From Augochlora pura (taxonomy: Eukaryota; Arthropoda; Insecta; Hymenoptera; Halictidae), in assembly GCF_028453695.1 (NCBI RefSeq), contig NC_135773.1, positions 17,608,001-17,672,000 on the forward strand: DNA of 64,000 nt, read 5' to 3'. The notes beneath the pieces are model-generated. The model saw nothing but the letters and a program-made list of their open reading frames with translations. It was not told the origin of the DNA and made no database searches. The position numbers were made by a program, and so were the translations under genes. Shown here one piece after another: positions 31,422 through 42,188 of this stretch (within the stretch, counting starts at the first letter, position 1; each line of letters begins with the position of its first letter).

Positions 31422-33530
31422 CTAATGAAGTATGATGGCTGTTTTAGTGTGGCACGTCAAATCTATTTCTCCATTCATTCTTCTACACTGCAGCCACACT
31501 AGTTTAGTACAGTCTCTTTCAGTCGCTATTAGCGTCTGCTTTATTGTTCTTTTTAATATTCCTATATTTTATTCCTGCGTTCTAACTGTATTCCTGCTTG
31601 CTATATTTCATTCTTCCTCAAATACCTCATTCATGATCCCTATACTTCGTTCCTGATTCCTATACTCGGTTTCTATACTGTGTTTGAGCATATGTACAAT
31701 CCTCAATTAGATATTCTTCTACTTTCTCCGACATCCTCACCTTAAAAGTATCTATCAATAGTTACCATCATATGATTATTTCCTTGAGAAGTCTTGTATA
31801 AGGGATTATTATGGTTTTGTGGATATGATCAACGTCATTTACTACGCTTGCAATTAGACTGCTTCAATTTAAAAAAATGCTACTGTTCTTCTAATTTAAT
31901 TTGGAGCTTCAATCCTATACTAAATTTGTAATTATATCGTAGACTTGTATTATACGTTTAGTATAGTGTGTTTTAAATAATAAATAAAAATCTCCGAAAT
32001 AAATGACTAGATTATAACACGAAGGAAGAAAATCTTTTGGCGTTGTGAAAATTACGGAAACTTCAGCTGCGAATTAATAAATAAGAGATATAAAATAGAT
32101 GAATGATTCTTACCTGTCGTAGTAGTAAGAGTTCTCCTGTGGGACATGCATATAGTAATTCCTTTCCATTCGGTAGCGATCAGGATAATAGTAACTGTAC
32201 CTCCTTCGATAAACCAAAGGATCATATTCCCTATCTCTAGGCAAGTTCCTATAGTAATCATAGTCATCGTACCCTCTGTGCGTAGGCATATCTCTATGAT
32301 CGTAACTACGTCTATGATGACTGGTAACGAAGTCAGCCCGGCGGTTCTGGTAGCCCCTTCCATTAGGCGACTCTTCGTCCTCCTCTGTCTGTTGGATCAT
32401 CTGATCCATGCTTCCTCGATGAGGAAAATCCACCGACAATGACTGAGAGGACCAAGTCTCTGGAGAACTCATGCGTCCTTCTCGGACGTTATTCGTGGTA
32501 GTGATCTGCTCCATCTTCGTCTCATTGTCAGCATCTCGTCGGACCCTCGACACATCGTTCCCTGTATTGGCAGTAACCCCTCCGAGGCCGTCATCGGGCC
32601 GGAACACCGTCATCATCACCCCCGTATGGAAAATCTTTTCGTTGATTTCTGAATCGTCTGGTTCGTCTCGGTTTCTGGACAAGAATGGTGAAGTATTAAT
32701 TTCAAAAACTACTTTGATTTAATGTGATTTAAACTGGCACGAGTTCGTTCTGACCAAAAACTTCGAATACATCATCTCAGCTTTATTTAATAATCAATTT
32801 TAAACTGTATAATACAGTATCTGAAACATTTTTCGAGACTTCAACTATTTTATAATCAAAGCAAAAATATTTTATACATACAATAAGGCTACATGCTTTA
32901 TCGAGTTTGTTTCGATAAGTTTGTGCCACATATTTTGTTTTATCGAACTTGTTTGTAGTTTCTCCACATCGACTTGCTGATTTATTTGCTATACTTCATT
33001 TGATCGATCTTGCTTGATCCAATTTGTTTGATAGACTTTGTATGATAAAGTTCGATTGATATACTTCGTATGAGGAGGTTTGTTTAATTGACTTTGTAAG
33101 ATCAAGTTTGTTCGATAGATTTTATTTGAAAGACTGTCTTTAATCGATCACATTTGTCGTGCTTTAATCATTTTTGTTTCAAATCTTACCCATCTCTGTT
33201 CCTCTGTCCATCGTCGGCAGCCAGCAGAAGCCGTTCAAGTCTCTCCTGGGGCTTGCTACCGAGAAAAGAGGATGTAGGAGAATTATTCGGCTCTAAAGAT
33301 GCAGATTTATCGCGTCTGAGATCCGTTTGAGCATTTTCCAATTGCTCTAGACGTCCAACGCCGCTCACGGTACGAATTTCGAATGGTGAGGAGGCTGATC
33401 GTGGCCAGGATGGGTGAGCCCAGTCATAAGTAGCGTATGGCAGGACCTGCCACGCTTTGCCGATCCCTGATGCGACGATCCCCGCCAGGAAAAACAGTAG
33501 TGGGCACAATTTGGGGAGGAGCAGCCGCAT
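30854..33530 (-). CDS. Secreted Tyr/Arg-rich protein of 489 residues, unknown function
   Basis: Three exons on the minus strand: 33530-33190, 32674-32114 and 31421-30854. The joins are phase 2 at both introns and give one frame of 490 codons including TAA. The N-terminus MRLLLPKLCPLLFFLAGIVA is a clear signal peptide, with cleavage probably shortly after SGIG. Next comes a segment starting KAWQVLPYATYDWAHPSWPR, then an acidic/Ser-rich linker with a basic site SRVRR, then a run extremely rich in Tyr, Arg and Asp (residues about 230-300). The last third is moderately charged, with LPEVVRKPVDLRNYPRVYEG, and ends in ATGSSELQSDN. There are no transmembrane helices after the signal and almost no cysteines. 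A matrix, cuticle or eggshell protein or a precursor cut at dibasic sites would fit, but I do not recognise a family. It converges with the coiled-coil gene. Confidence 0.85.
32114..32674 (-). CDS. Secreted protein gene, exon 2 (Tyr/Arg/Asp-rich)
   Basis: 561 bases after the acceptor TTCTTGTCCAG, completing a Gly codon, and ending GACAG|GTAAGA. The 3' half contains YDDYDYYRNLPRDREYD, YRRRYSYYYPDRYRMERNYY and ENSYYYDR. The frame stays open for 187 codons despite moderate AT content. Confidence 0.9.
32930..33150. repeat. Cryptic simple repeat in intron 1 of the secreted protein gene
   Basis: Six or more degenerate copies of a 25-35 base phrase built on TTTGTTTGATAGACTTTGTATGAT (variants TTGTTCGATAGATTTTAT and AGTTCGATTGATATACTTC). 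Intron 2 shows a shorter one near 31560-31680 based on TTCCTGATTCCTATACT. Confidence 0.6.
33190..33530 (-). CDS. Secreted protein gene, exon 1 (signal peptide)
   Basis: 113 codons plus two bases, ending GATGG|GTAAGA, a consensus donor. The ATG lies seven bases inside a possible acceptor (GGCTTACAG), suggesting an untranslated upstream exon. The stop codon that follows if unspliced (GGG TAA) supports the splice. Confidence 0.88.
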
Positions 33531-33540
33531 TGTTTACCTG

Positions 33541-34900
33541 TAAGCCGTACAAAATGTACCTAGACAATTTCTAAAATTTGTTCATGCTTTATTATTAGTG
33601 ATTTTTAGAAATTTTCTCTAGGAAACTCAACAAGTTTCTTTTTTAAACGAGCACTTTATTAGGGAAAGTATATTTAGCGTACTGCTGACAATAATTTTCT
33701 TAATGCAGAATCTTTGGAAATTCCTTTGTAACATCTCTTTTAGAAGTTTCTTCCCATTACATTCAGAATCGATGAACATTCTATTAATGTATAATTTTGT
33801 TTAATAGATGAACAATGTAGTCTCGAAGAAATGAGTTTTTCACGAAATAGCAATTGTTTAGTGCAAAATGACAATTTTTCTATGAATAATATCCAGATCA
33901 ATCATTGAAGAAAAGCTTTTCATTCATCAGTTAGACAAACCCGCGTATCAACAGTCTCTGTACAGCTGTTTAACTTCATATTGCTACTCACTCATTTCTC
34001 AACATTTTGCATCCAAAAAATTCGTATAAGTTCTACAATGCACGTACTTTTAAATTGCATACTTGTTTCAAAGAAAACGTAATTCATCTTTCTAAACCAA
34101 ACGAAAAGCTAGAAGCGGCAGAAATTGTTATCAAACTATGTCGACGAATGCTAGAAGCTTTCGCCCGAACTAGGAAGGCAGAGATTATTATGGAAAAAGA
34201 GAAAAAGAACGAGGGGCGACAGACGTTTAATGACCGTTCCGTCCGGTAGCCACGCGCGGTCAGATGAGATCATCCTATGGTTGCCGCGTGCAGTCCGATT
34301 CCCCATAACAAATATAATTTGCCAGCCGTTTCCGCGGTATTATACTGAGTTCCGGACAACATGTAGATCCGGTCGCTGGCGATTGTTCACTCGACTACAT
34401 TTACGGTGGCATCCTCCGCTGGGAGAGATCGAACTAGAAACCAACTTGTTGATACGCGTGTAAGTTCAATGCACTGCTCGGCTGTCGATACTGATTCCGG
34501 TTGCGAAATTTTGAATAACAATGGCATCTCGAAATGTCGAACCCTGGCTCGCTGCAAGCTGCTTCCTATTAATAGAAACAGTGCAGCATCTATTCTTCTC
34601 TATGCTAATTCGCAGGAAAGTCTGTTTTTGTGCAACAAACGTAACAGTGATTTTTATCGTAAGTTTCCAACACACACTTTTAAGATGTGTAACATTTACG
34701 TGTTTTACTTTTCCATTCTTGACTTCCTTAGTTAATTTATGAGCACACTTAAACAAACTACACAGTGCAAATACAAAATACTCTGTATCTTAAGATTCTT
34801 TGAAGATTGGATGCTACATTTTAATATTCTATAGACATTTTGATCAGCCATGAGACAAACTAAAAAGATAAACGTTAAACAAAATGATGCTGTACTAGCA
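33541..34900. other. Upstream of the secreted protein gene, nothing recognised
   Basis: It should contain the promoter and perhaps a non-coding exon of the minus-strand gene. A small GC-rich island at 34100-34460 is present. Short frames only. Confidence 0.35.
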
Positions 34901-34904
34901 CAGT

Positions 34905-35035
34905 TTAAGGAATCGAGTTTTTCAAATGATAAAATTGTAGAATGATTAAGTGGCAAAATGTTAAAATGATTGAATGACAAAATAGTAAAATGGTAATCAT
35001 GAAACAGTTAAATGGTAGGACAGTTAAATGATTTC
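34905..35035. repeat. Cryptic simple repeat of AAATGATAAAAT / AAATGGTA type
   Basis: About eight drifting copies of a 10-16 base unit (AAATGATAAAATTG, AATGATTAAGTGG, AAATGTTAAAATG, AAATAGTAAAATGG, AAATGGTAGGACAG). Confidence 0.65.
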
Positions 35036-35361
35036 GATTTTCGATCGTCGATCATTCTGCAAGCCAATGGACCGTATCGAATGAGATCCGTTCAAGGCGG
35101 CTTCGCGCGAGTTGTTATCCTTGTGGAACAATTGCGAGGGCGACAGATCTCCGGACATTGTACACGTCGGAAGAAACACGGAAGGAGAGGATAGGACGTG
35201 TTAGCGGAACAAATCGGCAACAGGATCTTCTCCGTTATAGCATCAGGATCGCGCGATTATGGTCACCATTTTACAGTTAACCGGCGAACCGTTTTAATTC
35301 GTAATTATATTTCGGTAAACGCTGTTCAAGGATTAGAATTTCGGTGACATAATTGGACAAT

Positions 35362-35364
<3 letters not shown>

Positions 35365-35415
<51 letters not shown>

Positions 35416-35417
35416 GA
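35365..35417. repeat. (GA)n microsatellite
   Basis: About 26 GA units with one AGCG interruption. Confidence 0.95.
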
Positions 35418-38400
35418 AGTAAACTTTCGTAAGAACCGACGGAATCGGTGCTGATGACTCAATGATTCGTTGCTGAGTTGAAACCAGTTTCTTTGATTTT
35501 AAAAATAGAGGACTATCTTATTTTCTTGAGCAAAAAAGGTAATTGTTCAACTTTGATCCTGGCAAGTGATTCAGAAATTGTTCGAGTGCCTGTGCACATG
35601 TAGATTTTTATGGCCTAATTTATCGGAACCGGATTTAAATAAAGACTAGTTCAATCGATAAAATATTTAAACAGGTTTTAAAGAAGACGAAAATTGTATT
35701 GAAAATTGATTGAATTTAACTATATATGTTATAAATTATCTACGATTGAATAATAAATTGGCTCGGAGATGATCATTAGAAGTAGCCGAAATAAATTTCT
35801 TTTATTGGCAAATATTTTAATTACGCCGCCGTTTTGATGTACTTAGGACGCTTGTAAGAGAAACATGATGCTGCAAAGATATTATAATAATTCTTAAGTA
35901 TTACTTAATATTTGTAAATCTATTAGAAATCTATTAGAAAAGAATTTCTCCTCATAAGAATCATTGACAGTATTAAACAGAATGTCTCAATTGTTTATAA
36001 GTATTACTCAGCGTCTATACTTCTTCGGTCAGAAAAATGGCGTCTGTGCTATAACTTCATCTTAATTACAATTATGATGATTATCAGGTGGACACACTAT
36101 AGAGATTAACATATGGATTGCTATATTACTTAGCAAACTACCACCATAGAACATCTCACAAAATCCAACATTTTAAGAAACAAAGCCAAAAATGAATCAT
36201 TACAACTGAGAAATACACTCCTAGAACGATGACTAAACTACTCATGTTTATACAAAATAAAAATTGTGTTAAAAACAAGCGCAAATTTCTTTCTTTATTA
36301 ATTTTAACAAATCGAAATATATAGATCAAGATCCTTAATTTCTTTGAATCTTTTCGCTGTTCAAAATTATATCGTAAATGCATAAAATCCGCGGTCTAAC
36401 AATCACAATTCCAACCCTCGCGCGTTTCGTAAGTTGCGATAAAACTTGCTCTGACCGAATAAATTGGCGCAACAACGAATTTCTGAACCCCGACGAGGAA
36501 CCGAGTGACTCGCACGTGATCGATGACCGATCCGAAGTTCCAAGTGAAGGAAGAGTTCAACGAATGTCTTATCCGGTCGGAGAGAAAGAGTTTACCTGAA
36601 TTCCTGAGTGTCCGCGGCTTCCGAATGTCGTCGACTGTTCGGAGTTGCTACGATTACTACGGTCCGCGGACTACGGCTTCCCGGTTTACCCCGGCTTCGT
36701 ATCTGCATACCGTACTGTTGTCGCCTCTAAAATACGCTAACCCCTCTACCTGGAGGCCGGTGACTATGTACCAGTGGTGGGACCAATTCAACGACACGCT
36801 CAGTAACACTAGAACCACTGAACAACGAGAAATCAATATTAACAGGTCTCTTGGCAGGATTTGGCCTTTCGATGATTTTTTCCCGAAAATACCTACGAAC
36901 TTAATATCGGAAAATCACTATGACGATTTAAAATCCATACATTGTACAACTTGTACGAATTTTTTATACCGTAGAATTTTATAATGTGGCTGAGTGACAA
37001 CCTATCTTCCGGAAACTGTTTCGCTGAAATCGAGTTCAACGATAAACTCAGTCACGTTTCTGCTTCGAACGACAACCATTTTGTCAAAAATAAATGTTTC
37101 GGAAAATTCTTCGTTGTTCGAGCACGACAGATTCTAAGTTAAAGGGTTCTTCGTAAATTTTGTATTACAATTGGTCCACTTTGGAGAAATTATGCTCATC
37201 ATGAAATCGGTTATGCATATGCATGTTGGCAAAACAGCTAGCGAAAGAGAAGTTGTTGCTTACGCATTTTTCAAGATTCCGCAACAAAATAATTACTAAA
37301 GGCTGTGCGATATGTGTAGATTCAACTGAAATGCTCGTTTCGATGAAAGGTGCATTGATTTTCTGAAGAAGAATTCGTAAAGATCTCGCTTCTTTTCGAG
37401 TAGTTAACTAGACATGACTACTTTTAAGGCTTCACCTGTTGATGATTAATTGACATAGGCAATTAAATGTGATCGTAGGCAGTGTAGATTGTGAATCTCT
37501 TGAAATACCTCTGGTTTTAAAGGATATTTTCAGTCCCATCGCTAGTTATCGTCTCTAAAACATGCTTACACCTCTACTCAGGGTCCGTGACCACCGTCCT
37601 CAACTGGTTAACGATTTTAACTGTAGTTCTTGCACCGAAAGATAAGACACTAACTTCCTCCTTCGGCTCCGTCAGAGAATCGAACAACGCGTACCACAAC
37701 TACGTTCATAAATATTCCAGACACCAGGCTTTCTTTTATCCTTGATTAAGTTACTAATAAAAAAATTTGTTGAATTCGATTAATAATCATTTACTATTCC
37801 AGTAAGCAAAATATCACAATACAAGAACACATTATCCGATCTGAATGCGATTATAGCGATATATCGCAATTAACGAAAGGGAACAATTATCCCAGCACGT
37901 GTATATCTATATGTATTCGATGTTGCAACTATTGTTGGCTTACCCATTGTCTGCATAATCGATTGTATAAACATCCAGTTTGCAGGAGCATGCAGATTTG
38001 TAGATTCCGTGGACAGGGCGATCTTGACATACAGGTAATTAAACATTCGTATCGTTATCCCTAATCTATGAAGTAGTTGGGATAATGAACTCAATCTAAA
38101 AATAGAATGATCCTAATTAAATAGTGAATGATACAGCTCATAATAGTGGAGTCACGCGCTGTGGTGCATAAATTAGGGTCGAATAGAATGAATGTTATTA
38201 AGGGACCAATTACATAAAGTCCTTGACCTTTTCTAATAAAAAACTACTTAGAAAACTGTGTATGAATTAGTCAAAATGAATTATTAGAAATTACACCCCT
38301 TCTTATTTAATATTAAATCAATTTCTATTATTCGTTTTATTTTTAAGGATCAATACAACCGCTGTTAAAATGCTCATTAATTTCTTTTTATTGAAAAAAA

Positions 38401-39274
38401 TGTTCTTTAAAAAAACTTGTTTCTTGCTGTTGTAGACAAAATCGTTTTCAAAATGACTAATTCCTTTCTTAAAAATGTTTCTAAAATTTTATATTTCTTT
38501 CTCAAGAAATTCTTTCTAATATCCCTCTCCACTTTCTTAAACATTTTTAGGTAACTTATTTTGCATTATAATATTTAATTACAGTAATAAGTTCTATTTC
38601 TGCACTCCTCTAGGTCACAGCTCGATCCGTTAGCGAAGGTCAATATAGAAATATTCTTTGCTATGATTGGTTGGCAATTTATTTGTGAGAGGGAGAAAGA
38701 GAGAGATATTGCTGCACTCACGTCTAAGAAAAAGAGAGGAAATAGCGAGTGAGCAAGAGAGCATGAAATGAGCACGACTACATGTACAAGTCGCACCAAC
38801 GATCATTGTAGCTTGTCTCATTCTACCGTGCTTATGGTCATACTTTTTTTTCGCGCAACCATTCGGCTGGCGCGACATCAGAATCACACGGTGCGAAATT
38901 CGATGTTCAAAGAAGCTTCAAATAAGAAAATCTGTTATTTCACAGGATTTTCGAAAACGTATTTTCGAAGTCTATTTTTGCGTCTATATAAATCACGGCA
39001 TGCAGTAAGACATAACTAAAAAAACAGATTACCACTCAAAGGATTGCCGGATAATCTTTCAGTCACTGTACTCGTGAAAAAATAGATAAATCTCTTTATT
39101 TTAAGGAATTTTTCTCCGGGATTACATCGTTTTCCAGGGGGTATATACAACATAAACGCCTGTCGGCAAAGGCTAAAAGTACATAATAAATAGATAAAAT
39201 CTATTATAAGTCTATTATAAACTACAATTTCTGCATAATAGGAGAAACTATTTCTTTAAGTATTGGCCCACTAT
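35418..39274. other. Intergenic block, no gene established
   Basis: AT-rich with a GC-rich patch at 36370-36800. Two overlapping open frames there (73 and 153 codons) share no recognisable domain. Part of the same patch has a diverged copy about 830 bases downstream, which points to repeat DNA and not a gene. Confidence 0.4.
36712..37640 (+). repeat. Pair of diverged direct copies about 830 bp apart
   Basis: Bases 36715-36795 and 37545-37625 align at about 70 percent. Shared blocks are GTTRTCGYCTCTAAAA, GCTNACNCCTCTAC, and GGNCCGGTGAC against GGTCCGTGACC. The copies are old, and the DNA between them is unrelated. Confidence 0.45.
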
Positions 39275-39726
39275 TTAACCCTTTCGCTACGGCAGTGCGT
39301 ACCGCCGGACTGACCCCACTGAACGTATTGCACATATTGCACGTTGGTAGTCTTCGGTGAATGCCCAAACGTCAGTCAACGCTACCTTGAAATTCCTTTA
39401 TATGAACACTTTTTTAAGAGCTACTTAACAACTTTTTCGTCGTATTATATGGGAAACTTGAAAATGAGTATATTTTAAAACATATTTAGTTATTTACATA
39501 TTTACAGATTTCGCTATTATTACAAATAAAAATACAATTTATGGTAATTACAACACCAAGTTATAATTCTTAGAAATTTTATTCGGTATGGCACGATAGT
39601 TCGGTATGGCCGTACGGCACCCGTATGCCCAGGTCGTCGCGCGGATGCCGGATATATACGGCACCCGTACACACAGGTCGTCATGTGGATGCCGGATATA
39701 TACGGCACCCGTAGCGAAAGGGTTAA
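39275..39726. mobile_element. piggyBac-type MITE, 452 bp, with internal 44-bp repeats
   Basis: Left TTAACCCTTTCGCTACGG and right CCGTAGCGAAAGGGTTAA form an 18-base inverted repeat that includes the TTAA target. Next to the right end a 44-base unit containing GCGGATGCCGGATATATACG is tandemly repeated a little over two times (ACGGCACCC at 39614, 39658 and 39702). The layout, with subterminal repeats holding CGGCANATAG-like words, resembles the element at 7260. Confidence 0.85.
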
Positions 39727-39889
39727 TGACAGAATGGTGTTTCTTTAGTCCTGGAACAAGAAGAAATCTTGACGTCGAAGCCCGGAATACATATTGTCTC
39801 TCCATATGTGCAGCATGCACGTGCGAGAACTTGCGAACACACGCGGACACTCACGGACATTCCGTTATCCAAGAACCATGATAAAATTC

Positions 39890-40080
39890 AAATGATCGAT
39901 TAAATAAATAACCGAATAGACAAATCATCGATTAGCTAAATAACGCAGAATAGCCGAAAAATCGATTAATCGATGGTTTAAATAAATAACTGATTAGCAA
40001 AATGGCCGAATGACCGAAAGATCCAATGATCGAAAGCCCGAATAACTAAATGTACCGATTAAATATTATAACGGTATAGA
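39890..40080. repeat. Cryptic simple repeat of GATTAAATAAATAACCGAATG type
   Basis: Eight or more drifting phrases such as CGATTAAATAAATAACCGAA, AATGGCCGAATGACCGAAAG and ATCCAATGATCGAAAGCCCG. Similar in style to the arrays at 11440 and 34905. Confidence 0.65.
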
Positions 40081-40386
40081 ATCGTGAATTAGAGTGACGA
40101 CGGAGAATATCGGATACACAACCGTTGCGTCCGAACGCAACCGATTAAAGAAGTTCAAGAAAGTCAAATTAACGCTTGCGAATTATCCCCGCGCGGAGTT
40201 AATTAAGGTAACGGTTGAACGCCGATCAACAACAAATTCTACAATACGCAAATTCGTTAGAGCAGATATGAAATTGAAATTCTTTTAGTAATAAATTGTT
40301 CATTTCTGGATTTTTAATATTTGAAACTATACTTATGTTATACGGACCTCTTGAACTAATATATTTAAATAAATGGAAAGCATATA

Positions 40387-40520
40387 CAGGGTGTTTCTAA
40401 ATTATACATTCTCCAGGAAATGTGGGGTTCCTGAGGCCATTTCAAGTAACCTTTTCCTTTGCCGAAATGCAATCCGCGGCTTTGTTAACGAGTTATTAAT
40501 GAAAAAAGATAGATGCGCGC
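40387..40520 (+). repeat. Dispersed CAGGGTGT element, copy in + orientation
   Basis: Begins CAGGGTGTTTC and contains TTCCTGAGGCCATTTCAAGT and GCGGCTTTGTTAACGAGTTA. The same order of blocks, inverted, is found at 43115-43311. No coding capacity. It may continue into the shared repeat at 40660. Confidence 0.65.
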
Positions 40521-40659
40521 GCACGATTCAACCTGCTACTACGCGCGCGAGCCAGAGGACTGAAGCCAATCACACTCCCGGGGCGCGACGGAAGCAGAGG
40601 GCTGCGCTCCTTTGAGCCGCGTTCGAAGTAACGAACAAGGATTTCATGAATTTGCTATT

Positions 40660-40815
40660 AATTTCAAAAATTTCACAAATATTATTAATGAAAAACTTAC
40701 CCATTCAGTTGTAAATGTTGTAATCCAGAAGTTGTAATCCACGTATGAAAAACGGCACAGATTACACTAACGTTCACATTCACTGCACTATTATTCCACA
40801 CTGATCATGAATTAT
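40660..40815 (+). repeat. Dispersed repeat, copy 2 (partner at 6660)
   Basis: Carries the same TATTATTAATGAAAAAC, TGTAATCCAGAAGTTG and TTATTCCACACTGATC blocks as 6666-6805. Similarity stops on the right at the GAATT just before the 40847 candidate coding segment. Confidence 0.7.
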
Positions 40816-40846
40816 TCAACAATTGACACATGTCCGAAATTTCCAG

Positions 40847-41122
40847 CATTATTTTGTATGGCCTGAAGAGGGTCGATTAAATTTAAATTCGGTGCTCGAA
40901 ATGTCTACCGTCCACATCAAGACACCATGTCGCCCGGGTGGGTGCTTGTCTTTGGACGGTCGCAAGCGTCTCCGCACGTACATTTGCGACGGTGCCATGA
41001 TTCCGAGCTATCAAATCACTGGCATCGGTGCCTGGTACGATATTTTGTACTGGTCTTGCGGCGCGTACATTTTCAAAACCAGAGAACCGGACGAAATCTC
41101 GAACGAAACTGTCGACTCGTAG
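40847..41122 (+). CDS. Candidate coding exon, small Cys-containing protein, unknown
   Basis: A possible acceptor (CCGAAATTTCCAG) is followed by 91 open codons and TAG. The first ATG in frame is at 40901 (73 residues). The translation contains VHIKTPCRPGGCLSLDGRKR, LRTYICDGAMIPSYQITGIG and AWYDILYWSCGAYIFKTREP, with four cysteines. Third codon positions are mostly C, G or T and rarely A, as in a real coding region. The opposite strand is also open for 92 codons, however, which weakens the argument. No family recognised and no partner exon found. Confidence 0.3.
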   Translation, partial: HYFVWPEEGRLNLNSVLEMSTVHIKTPCRPGGCLSLDGRKRLRTYICDGAMIPSYQITGIGAWYDILYWSCGAYIFKTREPDEISNETVDS

Positions 41123-41317
41123 GGAAGGAACTGCGGGATACTGAACGATGGCCAACAATGCTTCTTTTTTTTGTTCCTGTTAATATTTTTTAAAATATTA
41201 TGTTCCTGTTAATATTTTTTAATGCCATAAATCTTAAATTAAACCTGAAGACACCTACTTTACAACCGCACATGTCCGATACATCAAGCTTCATAGGGAA
41301 TCCCCCATTACATCTCT

Positions 41318-41470
41318 TTACATCTTCTATCTACCTTATATCCTTGGATATCATGCTCCATCTCACTTATATCAACTTATATTCCCTCGTATCCTCTTCT
41401 ATCTCTCTTATATCCTTGGATATTATGTTGTATCTCACTTATATTCACTTATATTCCCTCGTAACCTGAC
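41318..41470. repeat. 72-bp tandem duplication
   Basis: Two copies of a unit holding CTTATATCCTTGGATATCATG, TCTCACTTATAT and TATATTCCCTCGTA, starting at about 41334 and 41406 (period 72). It directly precedes the ~187-bp array. Confidence 0.85.
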
Positions 41471-41477
41471 ATAACCT

Positions 41478-42188
41478 GAGCTATATTTTATTGAAAAATA
41501 TTACCGAGAAAATACTAACTTACCAGTGGCGCCACTCATCCGGGTGGTAATGTTGGTGTTCTTTATATTGGCAAATCCTTCCCCATAAAGCTTGATGTGT
41601 CTAATATATGCGGTTGTTAAGTAGATGCTTTCAGCTTTAATTTGAGGTATATTCCATTCAAAACAATTCACGGGAACATAATTTTTGATGATGTCCAATT
41701 TTAAGTTATGAAATCTAACTAATCAGTGGCGAAACTCAGCCTGAGGGTAATGTTGGTGTTCTTCAAATCGGCAAATTCTTCTCTATAAAGGTTGATGTAT
41801 CTAATATATGCGATTGTAAAATAGATGCTTTCCTCTTTAATTTAAGCTATATTTTATTGAAAAAGATTGCCGGGAATATAATTTTTGATACTGTCGAATT
41901 CTAACTTACCAGTGGCGCCACTCATTTCGGGGGGTAATGTTGGTGTTCTTCATATCGGCAAACTCTTCTTTATAAAGGTTGATGTATCTAATATTTGTGG
42001 TTGTAAAGTAGACGCTTTGAGCTTTAATTTAAGCTATATTTTATTGAAAAATGTTACCGGGAACATAATTTTTGATAATATCGAAATCTAACTTACCAGT
42101 GGCGCCACTCATCCTGGTGGTAATGTTGGTGAACGTCATATCGACAAATTCTTCAAAATAAAGCTTGAATATTTGCGGTTGTAAAGTA
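41478..42188 (-). repeat. ~187-bp tandem array with a splice-donor-like site in each unit
   Basis: CAGTGGCG recurs at 41524, 41724, 41910 and 42097 (periods 200, 186, 187). The array spans a little under four units, and the last is truncated. On the minus strand each unit reads as a short coding-like stretch (in copy 1: ESIYLTTAYIRHIKLYGEGF, then ANIKNTNITTRMSGATG) running straight into ACTG|GTAAGTTAG, a consensus splice donor. The donor is intact in copies 1, 3 and 4 and broken in copy 2 (ACTGATTAG). Copy 3 has a one-base insertion in the frame. The site AGTGGCGCCACT is a perfect 12-base palindrome. This may be a tandemly duplicated exon plus intron piece, or a satellite that happens to carry these features. 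Confidence 0.75.

Noticed and set aside
32146..32722. + strand frames of 98 and 83 codons
   Set aside because: Antisense shadows of exon 2 of the secreted protein gene.
36378..36984. 73- and 153-codon frames
   Set aside because: They overlap in different frames and part of the sequence is duplicated downstream in decayed form. No domain.
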